Assembly (NCBI GenBank): GCA_033239525.1
Contig: BSYO01000013.1
Coordinates: 3,000,501 to 3,064,500, forward strand
Length of the DNA: 64,000 bases
From: Nepenthes gracilis
Taxonomy: Eukaryota; Streptophyta; Magnoliopsida; Caryophyllales; Nepenthaceae
Direction: 5' to 3'
The position numbers were made by a program, and so were the translations under genes. Within the stretch, counting starts at the first letter, position 1; every line of letters starts with the position of its first letter. Below are positions 53,175-64,000 of the stretch, in pieces. The notes beneath the pieces were generated by a model. It worked only from the letters and a program-made list of their open reading frames with translations, was not told the DNA's origin and did no database searches.

Positions 53175-53257
53175 TCAATCCTCATCCTTTTTTGATGCTT
53201 CCCCTGAGTTGGTTTGACCATGGACCACCACCGGAGCAGAATTTTCAGAAACAACAT
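53175..53257 (-). CDS. Terminal coding exon, probably the last exon of the gene starting at 63070
   Basis: On the minus strand a strong acceptor, TTTTGATTGCAG, is followed by 83 bases open to a TGA. They would encode a short acidic tail ending SGEASKKDED. The exon needs one base from the previous exon, and exon 1 of the gene at 63070-62659 ends exactly one base into a codon, so the two join in frame to 164 residues. The intron between would be 9.4 kb and contain the whole gypsy element. No other minus-strand donor exon was found to its right before 62659. The join is inferred, and the exon could instead be a decayed remnant. Confidence 0.45.
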
Positions 53258-53325
53258 CTGCAATCAAAAGGAACCAATGTAGAGGTTTAACAATGGTAGA
53301 CAACTAGATTTTTGAAATTAAGTAT

Positions 53326-53767
53326 TGAGTCCCGGTTTGAATTTTATAAACACATAATCATGCAATATATCTGTTCACGTTAGGAGCCAAACACTAGCCA
53401 AGTTGACCCCAAGCACACCTAAGTGTCAGGTCGATCGCTAGATGCAATCATAAAAACGCACCTATGTCGAGCATGTCAAACACAAGTTACAAATTGAAAG
53501 TGCAAAAATACAAACAAATAATTAATATTAAGACGTAATAATCAAATATGAAAGAAAATTAATAGAATTTATTCCTTCGTATAGAGAGTTTTAGGACTTT
53601 TGGCCGTTAGCATTAAAATACATTAAAAGCCTTCAACTTTTATAATAGGGTATCCAATTTTTTTACAACATTAAAATTTAAACTAAAATTACTTAAATTT
53701 CTAAAAAAATTTAAAGATGTAAGAAAAATTATATAAAAATTTACATTGCTCGATTTGAATTCTAACA
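53326..53767 (-). repeat. 3' LTR of the gypsy element
   Basis: Matches 59532-59952 across most of its length, including the AGAGAGTTTT block, TAAATTTCTAAAAAAAT and the TTTGAATTCTAACA terminus. It lies only 68 bp from the coding exon at 53175-53257. Confidence 0.8.
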
Positions 53768-53889
53768 TCCTCCCCTACTATATTATTGACGTCCTTGTTA
53801 ACTTGATTTTTAAGTTAGTTTTGACCTCTCACCTCTTAAATCTTACGTCTTTATTAAATTCTCAACTTGTCTTTTTGTTGGTCTCCCCT

Positions 53890-54087
53890 TCACTTCACGA
53901 GCATTTCTTTCTTATTTTTTCTAGCCAATGTGCTTAACTCCCATTCAGCAAACATTTCTTCCACTTCTGGCATTGGTGGTAGCTTCCACCCAATGTTCGT
54001 GCGCAATGACAAATTACGTGAAGGGTCTTCTATGTCGAGATGATATGACTTCAAACAGCTCACATGAAAGGCTAGGTGGATCTTCAT
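53890..54087 (-). pseudogene. Gypsy integrase C-terminal fragment
   Basis: Encodes HLAFHVSCLKSYHLDIEDPSRN, close to the HPVFHVSxLKPY signature at the end of gypsy integrase just before the 3' LTR, followed by a chromodomain-like charged tail. It is a relic only. Confidence 0.75.
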
Positions 54088-55590
54088 CTATTTTAGAGAA
54101 TCTATCTTATATAAGGCCTTCCCTATATGAGCAATAATCTAGATAGGGCTTTCATATTTCTGTAAGAGTGCTTGTCTCTTCTTATAAGGAGCTGCATCTA
54201 CTTTTAGATAAGCTTCACCAATACAAGATCACCTCCATTGAATTGCACAAGTTACTTCTTTTGATCTACCCACTTCTTCATTCAATGAAATGCTTTCCCT
54301 AAGTAGGCTTTAGCAATCTCCATATTTTACTTTCTTTCCCAGACAAAGTTGCAATCACGAGCACACTTGCCTTTGTATGGCTCAACCATGGTGTTTGGAA
54401 GAAGAGCTTGCTGAACTGTTGTAATATCAAAGTGGCTCTTGTTTGAAAAAGAGCTCTTTTGAGTATTAAAACAAAATTGAGCAACATCAAGGATGTTCAC
54501 CCAACTCTTTTAGCTGACACCCACATCAGAAAATGTCGCAAATACTACTCGAGTAGGCCATTGAATCACTCGATTTTTCCGTTAGTTTGAGGATTGTAGA
54601 TCGATAAGATATTTAGTTCTAAACCGAGTAATCTGAAGATTTCTGACCAAAGGCTCAATTAAAGCAACCATTTCTGTCACTCACAATACTTTGGGACACT
54701 TTGCAATATTTGACGATATGCTTGAAAAAAATGGACGATATCTCCTCCCCTTAATAATATCTTGATGTCGAAATAAAAGTGGCATACTTTGAAAAGCGGC
54801 CCACTACCATCAAGATGCATGAATACTTGCTAACATTGGACAGCTTCGTGATGAAGTCGAGAAAAACACTTTCCCACAGCATAGCAAGTATAGTGCAAGG
54901 CTCCAACAACCCCACTGGTTTCCGTCGTTCAATATTATCTTATTTGCGGGTAAGACACCTTCATATAGCTCATTACATTGTCCGTTGTGGGCCAATAATA
55001 ATCCCTCTATAGTAGACTCAGGGTACAATGCCACCCCGAATAATCAGCCCATAGAATGTTGTTATACTCTCTAAAGAGCATCCACCTTAGTCCTCCAACC
55101 TTAGATATAAAAACCTAGTGCCCCTTCATGAAGATAAATCCATCGTCAGTCTAAAATCTCCAAGTCTTGCCTTCACAAATAAGCCGAAGTAGAGTCACAG
55201 TCATTGAACCCTTCTTAAGGTTTAACTTTAACTATTCTTTGATAGTCGTGGCAATACCCCTTGCCGATAGGTGGGCCACTCAAGTCAAGGTAGCAATGTC
55301 TAGTCTTTTAGTAAGGTCATCTACAGCCAGGTTGTGGCGCCTGTCTTTATATTCTAGCTCCAAGTCAAATTTTGCTAAAAACTCTTACCATCGAGCCTGC
55401 TTTGAAGTTAACTTCAATTGTATAAAGATATGGTTAACAGCAATGTTAACAGTTTTTACCATGATCTTAGAGCCAAGTAAATAATGTTACCAAGTTCTTC
55501 GACAATGCACAACCACTAGCAACTTTTTCTCCTAAGCTGCATAGCGTCGTTTAGCCTCATTTGGCTTCCTACTCTCATAGGCTTGCTAAA

Positions 55591-55962
55591 TTAGCTTCTC
55601 ACAAAAAAACCCCTTCTAAGGCAAAATCTAGTCTTTATAAATGGGCTGTGCCATTCGTTCAGGTTACCAGCACAGCATGGGAGAAAACCATCCCAACATG
55701 ACACGAGATGTGGCTCACTTATGCTGTGCTGAGAATGCCTCCGAGTTGTGCATGTCACGACTTTTAGAGGGAGCGCAGACATCTTATCCGTACCATTCCT
55801 TTCAAATTCTTTCAGCCTTTTACAGGCGTTCACAAAACACAGAATTTCACCCATAAGGAGCACTGGGTTTAAGCAGGGCATGTGAACTCCCTTAGTCAAC
55901 TTAAAGAAGTCCATCCTCAAAATCAAATCAAAGTTATCCATAGGTGCTCCCGTGAAGTGCAA
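55591..55962 (-). pseudogene. Gypsy protease-region fragment
   Basis: A 123-codon open stretch containing FTGAPMDNFDLILRMDFF, which matches the retroviral-type protease C-terminal region of plant gypsy polyproteins, where the usual form is DDFDVILGMDFL-like. It is interrupted downstream and part of the element at 53326-59952. Confidence 0.65.
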
Positions 55963-56722
55963 CTTCTCATTCCACTATACAAGTCACACTGGCACAGATT
56001 TGATAACACCAATGGTAAGCTTTGCCTCCAAGATCACAACCTTTATACTGCCACCATCGCGTTCTAACAATAAACCCAATCAATCTACTTTAGTCCCAAC
56101 CACAAACTGATGAGGGGTGCTCAAGTCAACCATAGAACATGCACTCGTTCCATTCAATTGAAATTTCACATATATTAGGTCTATAAACTAAGTAGATGTC
56201 TGAGCAAGCTCTTCCATGACATACAAAAGATGGTCAGCACCCATAAAAGCTTGGTCCCCGTCATTTTCATTATCTCCTAACTCTGGTTGATCACTTCTTC
56301 CTAATAGTGCACTCAGAGCTCCTTTGTGAAAATATTATATCACCTTATGCGGCCCATCACACAAGAAACACCCACCAAAAAACTTGCTGACATACTGATG
56401 CTTCCCTTAAAGCTTTGAAAATTCATCATCAATGAATTTTTCCAAAGGCTACTTCTACTTATCGCTTTGATTTCAAACTTATTGATACTAGATGCACTCT
56501 GGGCAAGCTTCTTTGATAGATAACCACCATTTCCTTGATTACGGTTGTCCCTCTCAATAATATAATCAACAAGTCTTTCAACTGTATTTTAAACGAAAGT
56601 CAAATCTTGTACCTACTGTCTAAATAATTCTATCAGATATGAAATGAAAAAGACAATTCTTTTTTTAAACATGTCTTTGATGTCTAGCATGTATGCTGAT
56701 AAAGCTTTAACATAGTACATGA

Positions 56723-58841
56723 GGCCTTGTTTAGTTGGAAAAATAGTTTTTCGTTTTTCATTTTCTTTCCCTTTTTCACTTTTTTTTTCATTTTTTAAGT
56801 TTTTCTGAGAAACGAGTTCTTTTATTTCAATTAAAAACATAAACATTTTAATAAGTTAATACTTACTAATAGTTGTTTTTAAATTCTCAATCATCTAATA
56901 TATTATAAAAATTATTAATTGGCAAATTACTTGATTATTTTACTAAATATACTTATTTATAATAAGCTAACTAATTAAACTCATTTTACAATAGTTTGCT
57001 TCAAAATCACTTAAAAACGTACAAATCTATGCACCATATAATAACAAATTGTATACCAAATTTAGTTCTTACTTATAATATATTATATAAAATGACACAT
57101 GCCTATTTATTTTATACATATAATATACATACCTATTGTTTAATTACCAACTATTCCTTTATTAGAAAAATAAATTTAGCTCATTTGACACAAACTATTA
57201 TTGACTGAAACTCGAATTTAATTTTATCATCATAAAATCAATTTCTCGAATCAATGTACACTAATACATAACTTTTTATGGCTTCACCTATATATTTAAT
57301 TGTTAAAAAGTCAAAAACATATATTAATGACACATTATTTCTAATAACGATGATCATTTAAATTATTATAATATAATTAGCCTAATTTTATTATTAAATT
57401 AACAATACATAATATTTTGTTAAATCATAAAAAACGTTGAACGATAATTTAAATAATATCATTATCAAATAACTTAAATATTGATTTAAAATGCCGTAGT
57501 TTTAATTTTTCACATTAATAATTATATTTTTGAATGTGATGTTGCGTCCCGAGTCCCAAGTTATCGTACGGACTAAGGAGCATTTGGATTCCCAATCCGG
57601 ATCGAATCTCGAGTGGGTCCAACCTTCGTTGCTGTGAACTTGGAACCTGCACAACACAAACGACAAACGAGAGGTCAGAGGTCCGACAAGATTTCTCCCA
57701 CCGAAAACACTTCGACGTTCAAATCAGCAACTTCCCGCAATGAATGGAAAGAGGCGCACACTTAGAGGTGCGCGGAAATATGCTGTCTATGCGGTGGGAG
57801 TGTATGGATGCATGAGTGAGGGATTTGGTGAGCGTTAGTGGGAGGCCTGACTCCCCATATGCACCACGGAGGATGGTTTACTCTCGTAGCTTGAAGTATG
57901 CCGGAGAGTTTGGCTTGGACGCATGTTCGAAAGCTGTGACTCCAAGAGTGCGTGTCTCAGTGCCTAATGCCAAGCTGTATTTTCAGGAATCGGGAATCGA
58001 ATCCCCTCTCCTGTGAAAGGAGAGGAAATTTATAGGCTCCTTGGTTTGAAGCTTTGGGCGCGAGAATCTTTCCTGCACAGATTCGTCGGCCGTTGCCAAG
58101 TGGTGGTCGCTGGCGTGTCAGTTGTCACCTTGTGGTGGCAGGGAGACCGTCGTGCGTCACAAGTCACGTTTGGCCTACCTCTTGCGCTGGGATTGGCTGG
58201 AGAAATGCAGGCAGCGGCACAAGCCGCAGCTAGCAGCGTTGACCTTCTCCTCATTGACTCGTTTCCTTTGCGTTATTCCTCCACCTGCAGCCGCATTAAT
58301 GGGTTGCAGGGGCGCCGATTAGCTGTGAGTACTAGGCTCCCACGTAAACAATTTTGAATATTGGGCCGAGATGGTTGCTTGGACTGCTGCTCCCTGAATT
58401 GGGCCTGGCATTCCACTAGGCCTTACTGGACTGGACCCAACATATGTATAATTCATATTAGTTTAATAATTCTTATAAAATTGTTAACTCAAATGAAAAA
58501 AATGTTAAAAAATATAAATAAATTTGATTATGAATTGAATCAAAATTTTTAATATTATTTATAAACTTATCGAATAATATTTTTCATAATCTTACATTCT
58601 TAAAATATTATTATATAAGTAGGATTTTAAAAACTATAGAAAATTTTATATTATAGCCGGTGGAAAATTTTGGAAAACATCTTAGTGATGTTTTCTGAGT
58701 TTTTTAAATTTAAGTTCACAATTAAAAAACTAGAAAACTTTGTTTTCCAGTTTTACATATGGAAAACAATTAAATTTGAGCACATTTTCTAAATATTCTA
58801 CTTTTAAAACAGCCCTAATTTTCCACTTACTAAACAAGCCC
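56723..58841. mobile_element. TIR insertion nested in the gypsy element
   Basis: The left end GGCCTTGTTTAGTTGGAAAA and the right end (minus strand) GGGCTTGTTTAGTAAGTGGA form an inverted repeat, with TGA on both outer sides as a possible 3-bp target duplication. This terminus resembles plant PIF/Harbinger-type and related MITE elements. Flanks of the interior are AT-rich. No transposase was recognised, so it is probably non-autonomous. It splits the gag-pol region of the gypsy element and must be younger than it. Confidence 0.6.
57540..58443. repeat. GC-rich LTR-like block inside the TIR element
   Basis: Base composition jumps from strongly AT-rich to roughly balanced between about 57540 and 58443. 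The block starts TGTTGCGTCCCGAGTCCC and ends GGACTGGACCCAACA, an LTR-like TGTTG...CAACA outline of about 0.9 kb. Open frames within it (57816-58016 and 58013-58357 on the plus strand) have no recognisable domain. It could be a solo LTR or captured host DNA. No target duplication is evident. Confidence 0.4.
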
Positions 58842-59531
58842 TGATTGTCCCCACATGCTTAATTTGTTTTAGCTTCTTCGTGCCGTGAATTCAGTATTTT
58901 CAGGGTAAAACTATGCCATCGGCTCTTTTTTGAGTTCTTCCCGCGAGTCGATACTCGATCTCTTCCAAACAATTTCTTCAAATTTGATGCATCACCATAG
59001 TTTGGCATTTCCGGTTAATTACATTATCGCCATAGAAACCTTAGCCACATCCGAATCCATCTTTGCAACCCTAAAATACTATTCCATATCAAAGATAAAG
59101 TTGTCGAACTTCTTCAAATCTCACACGCTACCTTATGAGCAATGTTCTGGAGACTTAACTTATCCATTGTTGAAAGCACTGCCAGCAATCGTAGTAATGC
59201 GCACTAGAAAGCTCACCTTACCAGTGAATTTCGCATTCTCCTCTTACAACACTCTTATTGAGTCACAAATATCCTCAATTAGGTTCTTGACTATCCCTTT
59301 AAGGGACCTCAATTGGCCGGTAAGGCCATTCACCAATCTTTCTAAACTATCCAAAGATTCATCTCGGGCTTCGAGTTCACTCGCTGTCTCTCAAGAACTT
59401 CAAGACAAGTCACTACAGTCGGATGAACCACAGGAGTCAAGTAGCCAGCGGACAAGCAGTCACATGAAAAGCTAAATGCAGTGTCTCTTGGGCCAGCACT
59501 ATCCCACTGTATGAGCTTTTATCAATTACCA

Positions 59532-59952
59532 TGGTCCGAATTTTATAGTCATAAATCATGTGGCGCATCCATTCCCGTTCAAAGCTGAACACTAGCTAAG
59601 TTAACCCCTGAGTACATTTAAATATCGGGGTTACTCTTGGGACGCAATTGTGAAGAAGACACCGGTGTCGAGGATGTCTAACGCAAATCGCTAATTGAAA
59701 GTGCGGAAATAGAAGCAAGCAATCAATAACAACATGCAATAATCGGATATAGAAGGAGATTACTAGAATTCATTCCCAATATAGAGAGTTTTGGACCTTT
59801 TAGCCTTTAATATAAGATTCATTGAAACTGCCTAACTATGAAATTTTTTTATAATAATATAATTCAAATTAAATTCATCTAAATTTCTAAAAAAATCAAC
59901 AATACGAGAAAAATTATCTAAAAATTAAAATGGCTCGGTTTGAATTTTAACA
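59532..59952 (-). repeat. 5' LTR of the gypsy element
   Basis: Homologous to 53326-53767, with clear substitutions and small indels between them, so the insertion is old. It starts (minus strand) TGTTAAAATTCAAACCGAGCC and ends GGACCA. Confidence 0.8.
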
Positions 59953-62644
59953 GTGTACACCTAATGCAATTCTCAAAACCCTTATAAAAATGACACTCTG
60001 GGAGTACCACACATTACAACGTCGCATGTAAGGTAATGCAAATCTGGCAATTTTATGTCCAATATTTGAACATGGGAAAATAACTAAGAAGACACTTGCA
60101 TAACATTTTTTTCACAAATCAAATGACAAAGTCATTCCATTCGATTAGAAAACAACTTTTGTCAGCTGAGATATCAATTTTCATCAGAAAATATTTTTCA
60201 GGTTAGACAATGCTTCCTCCTAATTCCATGGCTGATTGAAATTGATAATCATTTCCTAGAAAAATTAAAAAAAAAAAAAAAAAGGGCATGATTGCCAATT
60301 TTCTGTTAGAGACATACTTTTTTTTTGGCAGGGGACTGGGGATCGTGGACATAAAGGAGGATTAGGTGACGATCAGTGGTTTTGGTAGGATTACAAGTTA
60401 TGGCAGTGGAGTAGGTTTAAATATGTTTCCCACTTGAGGGGGAAAAACTCTTCATCCAAAACTTTCCCCCTCACCAAGCAACCAAAAAATAAAAAAGAAA
60501 AAAAGACAAGGAACAAAATTCTAGGAAAGGATTCACCATCCAACCAAAAGAAACCTGAGTTGTGGGTTACAACTTCCCCTTGATGGTTAATTCAGAATAA
60601 CTGACCACAAAAAATGTGGTGTTAAAATGTTTCGTTATTATTCCAGCAAGAACTCTGATGCTTGGGATAGTAAAGCAGCTTTATTGCTAGATTGCACTGT
60701 GTTTGAAATGCCCAAAGAGCTATTTCAACAGATGATTTGGTTTTTGCACTGGCAGTGACTGCCAAGTTGAAATTAGCAATGACATCATCTCCAAACTTTG
60801 TCTTCTCATATTTGTGTTTTTTAAGAGCATATTTGTTAAAAGTGCACCTTCCCAATCTCTTACAAGGTTACACTGCATTCCCTATCTCTCCTTTCCTTTA
60901 CCCTATGGCCTATGCCGAACCCTATGGCCAGCTTTCTCCTGTTTGAATGTCAAGAAGGGCACCTTTTCACTGTAGTTCAGTGCCCATCTGGACAGTAGCC
61001 GCTTGTGTTTTGTCACTAGGATGCTTGCACTTCATTAACTCATATCAAACATTGCTTAGTAAGTTAATTTCGCTACCTTCTTTGTAAGATGGCAATCCAG
61101 CATCAAATTGTAAGCGCTTTGTCTTCAAACATTAGTCAGTCTGCTTAGGAATTGAAGTACCACAACAGAATCATTTCATTCATATGGCCTTAGGGTGTGT
61201 TTGGTTTCAATTGTGGGAAACGTGAGTAACGTATTGGGCTGAAGATTCATCGAGTGCACTAGTTTTGTAAAAAAAAATTTCAACATCACTTAAAAAATAG
61301 AAAATTACCCCCCACACACCTTCCCCCACTCCTACTGCCACTGCATCAACAGAGTGCCTTCCCCCACCCACCCTGAACCCCATCCCTCCAATCTCTCAGT
61401 CACGTTCCAAATCCCACTCCCTCTCTTTCTCCTAGCTGGCAAGGCCAAGTTTGGAACGTCAGCCACTGAGGAGCTTCCCTGACGGCCAGGAAGCCAGATC
61501 TTAGATCCAAGAAGAAGTCATTTTTGACACCTTGAAAGAGGCTATGAACATTTTAAGCTCCCTAGTGGCCAGTGAGGCCAAAGCCTGGCCAGCGAGAAGT
61601 GAGAGAGGAAGGGGATCGAAGTGAGAGAGATAGAATCAGGGTGGCTGAGGGAAGGTAAGTTGGAAGTTGCTGCTTATGATTTTATTCTTCATTTTGCTCA
61701 AACAAAGGGAATCATCAATTACATTTCTTGGTCTCAAAACCTACCAATCAAATGCTATGCCCCCCTGCGTATGCTTACTTTCATCCTGCATGTGCCTTGC
61801 AACTAAGCCCTTGTGTTCTGTGCACATTATTGTATTGCACGTCTAACAGCCCAGCCTAGGGTTCGATGAGGCGGGCCAAAACTGACATATAGAATTAACG
61901 TCTACAGTCCTTGAAAGGTATGTGAACAAGAGGACCCCCGAGAGAAGGAGGTTAATGCGGAAGAGACAAACTCCAATAAGACATAACCACTCAGCATACA
62001 TACACTGTAGCAGATGCAAATAACAATCGACCTCCAAATCAAGACATCACCAACAATGCCATTGATGCAAGAGTTAACGCTAGCCAAACTGGCAATCTTA
62101 TCCATGTAATTGCCCCCAATCTGAAGGGGAGAATATACTAATAACGCTCTTGTTTCTGACTTCATCACCGAAATCCATATCCAAAATTGGATCCACCTCA
62201 TCCCAAAACCCGAAACCATATATAAAAAACTACCTTTATCATTGTAATCTTACTTAACCCAAAATGAAGAACAACCAAAGCTTCCTATTAATATTACGTG
62301 GAATTTATATATGGCTTCTTATAAGCAGCCTAAATTTGCTTCTTGATGGCAACCCAAATAATCCAGGAAAATCCATCTAACAGCTCCAGTATTAACTTTT
62401 CTAGAGGTTGCCAAAGATTTCAGGATGGCAACGCAGTAAAAATTACCAGGAAAAAAGAAAAATAAAATACCTACCACTATTTGCAAAGCAATTTCCTTAT
62501 TCCTTTCCCTTCTACTTCTCCAGAAAAGAGAACGAGCAATTAGCTTTAGTGCATTCAGTACACAAAAAGTAACTGTCACCTCCTATGAGATTTCAATTAC
62601 CGAAAGATCCAACAGTGATGAATAAACACAAAAGGCAAAAACCC
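59953..62644. other. Region without recognised gene
   Basis: Intronic if the two-exon model for the flanking gene is right. It contains a poly-A tract at about 60266-60284 and a GTGTGTTTGGTTT sequence at about 61197 resembling a TIR end without a partner. A C/T-rich stretch at 61320-61440 and short unremarkable frames complete it. The minus-strand frame at 61902-62219 has no recognisable domain. Confidence 0.5.
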
Positions 62645-63070
62645 TTAACATATGGTACCTTCGAGAAAATAAGAGGAAGAAGGCCAACCACGAGCTGTAG
62701 TGAGAGAAAGGATCTCTTCCTCAGTCAATGGATTCGTCAATTTTCCGACAAACTTAACAAAGTTGTCAGTACTAGGCTTCGGTGGCACCCAGTAGGATGA
62801 TCCGGGGATGAAAGGCAGCCAATCAGGTGCGGACCGCCGGATGACGATGCTATGGATGACATCCTGGAGCTTCCTGATTCCGACGACCTCGACGTCCGAG
62901 ACGCCGTCGGAGTACGACGATTCGAGATCAATTTCGATGAGCTTGACCTTCGATGGTAGGGTGGACCGATTTCTGTACGCCAAGATGCGAGGTGAAAGAT
63001 GAATCGGTAGTGGAGATACGGAAGTAGAGAGTCTTGTTAGGGTTAAGGTTAGAGATAAGATTCGTGCCAT
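62645..63070 (-). CDS. Small conserved plant protein, likely mitochondrial; function unknown
   Basis: An open frame of 141 residues from the ATG at 63070. The first 45 residues are rich in Arg, Ser, Thr and Leu with almost no acid residues, like a mitochondrial presequence. An acidic turn follows (LIEIDLESS), then a block with IHSIVIRRSAPDWLPFIPGS, YWVPP and NPLTEEEILSLTTARGWPSS, which I recall as a conserved plant family without known function. Three ends are possible: read-through to the stop at 62645 (EGTIC); splicing at GAAG/GTACC (exon end 62659) to an acceptor at 62582 with a short tail; or splicing from the same donor to the acidic exon at 53257. The last fits phase and has the better tail. 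Promoter lies to the right. Confidence 0.75.
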   Translation of the reverse strand: MARILSLTLTLTRLSTSVSPLPIHLSPRILAYRNRSTLPSKVKLIEIDLESSYSDGVSDVEVVGIRKLQDVIHSIVIRRSAPDWLPFIPGSSYWVPPKPSTDNFVKFVGKLTNPLTEEEILSLTTARGWPSSSYFLEGTIC

Positions 63071-64000
63071 GAGAGAGGAAAGAGAAGACGGAAAGCTCAG
63101 TCGTCAGATAGGATCCATATATATGAGGAAGCAAAGTTGCTGCACAAACACCGGTGAAGGATTCTGGAACGGATGGAATTAAAAAATACGAACAGATGCT
63201 ATAAATAATTTCATCCTCTTACGAACAGATGGAATTATTTTTTTAATAAATAATTATAATTTAATTATTTTTAAAAAATAAAAAAAATTAATAAAAATAA
63301 ATTATTTTAAAATAAATAAATTGTAATTATTAATGTAAATGATGAAACCCCTCTCAATCTCGAGTGAAATGAGGAGAATTCTTTTTCTGCTTCATTTGGT
63401 AGAAGTGTAAGTAAATTTACATTCAAATCACATGCTATAAATTAACTAATTATATAATAGTGTTACATCCTCAAATCCTTACTCTAATAGAAATAATGAT
63501 TCGACAACAACACTAATTAGTGCTCGTGCGAAGAGGAAAGAGATCGAGTACGATGATTGATACACAGAGAATTTTTATATGGAAAACCTCTTTTTGAATA
63601 AAAGGAAAAACCTCAGGATTTGGGGTCCAAAACTACTTCCACTATCTTATGTTTAGTTACTGAGAGGCTACAGAATACGTTTAAGTATAAGAGGTTGAAA
63701 ATTAAGTGTATGAAAACTCTTAGCAGTTTTTCTTACAACACGAGCCCTCTCTTTTTCTCTCTTCTCTTTCGCTATTATGGCTAATAAGAATAAATATTTG
63801 AAACCTTTATTTGGTAAACAATTAATATATTTATAATAGTTAAACTTTTCACTGAGAGGAGTCCATGTGGGGTTGGTGTGTACAGGAGATCTTGCCACCA
63901 ATTCTGCAAATCTCTTTTACTGTGTCAAGAGGGTTGCGTGCACGCTCACCTAGTGTGACGTTTCCTCCACAGGGTCGCGTGCTCTATTGGTCATCATTCC
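63071..64000. other. Promoter side of the small gene, then LTR-like debris
   Basis: 63071-63200 should hold the 5' UTR and proximal promoter. 63200-63480 is very AT-rich. From about 63530 the TGGAAAACCTC and GGAAAAACCTC repeats recall copia LTR leaders, but I cannot find element ends. The final 100 bases are GC-richer and run off the window. Confidence 0.4.

Larger units (their letters stand above)
53326..59952 (-). mobile_element. Degenerate Ty3/gypsy retrotransposon with nested insertion
   Basis: Two direct LTRs (right, 59532-59952, is the 5' LTR; left, 53326-53767, is the 3' LTR) bound a minus-strand element of 6.6 kb. Both LTRs start TGTTA, then AATTCAAA-type sequence, and end CA. A polypurine tract GGGGAGGA precedes the 3' LTR, and a weak TGGTAATTGATAAAAGC sequence follows the 5' LTR as a possible primer-binding site. 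In order on the minus strand: a gag-like coiled-coil region near 59475-59250, an aspartic-protease/RT-junction block FTGAPMDNFDLIL near 55940, and an integrase C-terminal block HVSCLKSYHLDIEDPSRN near 54060. Frames are broken throughout. The flanking five bases do not match, so no target duplication is visible. Confidence 0.8.

Noticed and set aside
58930..59475. 181-codon plus-strand open frame
   Set aside because: It is the antisense shadow of the gypsy gag region, lying just inside the 5' LTR. The minus strand there reads as a gag-like coiled coil, and the plus-strand product has no domain.
62512..62582. Alternative second exon for the small gene at 63070
   Set aside because: The phase works and the intron would be only 76 nt, but the resulting Cys/Phe-rich tail does not resemble the acidic tail expected. 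It is kept only as an alternative to the 53175-53257 exon.

Overview
The window is nuclear DNA from a flowering plant, probably a woody eudicot. The evidence is spliced genes with GT-AG introns, AT-rich intergenic DNA, many degenerate Ty1/copia and Ty3/gypsy retrotransposon remains, and proteins that read closest to Arabidopsis families I know. I cannot fix the species. The long introns and a dispersed CGATAT-rich repeat are reminiscent of grapevine-like genomes, but that is a weak inference.

Four genes are supported. (1) Minus strand, 73-4287: a six-exon, triple-KH RNA-binding protein of the PEPPER/FLK group. (2) Minus strand, 5349-39832: DNA ligase IV (LIG4), the end-joining ligase. I could thread 27 coding exons in frame from start to stop over 34.5 kb, including a proposed 7-nt microexon. 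(3) Plus strand, 45957-50900: a four-exon two-pass membrane protein of the At1g16860 type. Its 5' UTR has an intron. (4) Minus strand, 63070 leftwards: a small plant protein with a mitochondrial-type N-terminus. Its last exon may lie 9.4 kb away at 53175-53257, on the far side of a nested transposon.

Layout: PEPPER-like and LIG4 lie in tandem on the minus strand about 1 kb apart. LIG4 introns hold most of the repeats: a copia element with 5-bp target duplications (7781-12220), a tandem duplication, a MITE candidate, two inverted copies of one repeat family, and CGATAT-rich repeats. From 40 to 44.6 kb is a TE-filled spacer, with a copia 3' end abutting a gypsy 5' end, between the divergent LIG4 and membrane-protein genes. 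From 53.3 to 60 kb is a gypsy element (minus strand) with both LTRs, broken by a TIR insertion that itself carries a GC-rich LTR-like block. The 60-62.5 kb and 63.1-64 kb stretches hold no gene I can recognise.

The genes share no obvious pathway: RNA-binding developmental control, DNA double-strand break repair, a membrane protein of unknown function, and an unknown probably organellar protein. I saw no tRNA, rRNA or CRISPR, and no bacterial-type operon. The most unusual signals are the LIG4 microexon, the nested insertion that appears to separate the two exons of gene 4, and the inverted repeat pair within one transcription unit.
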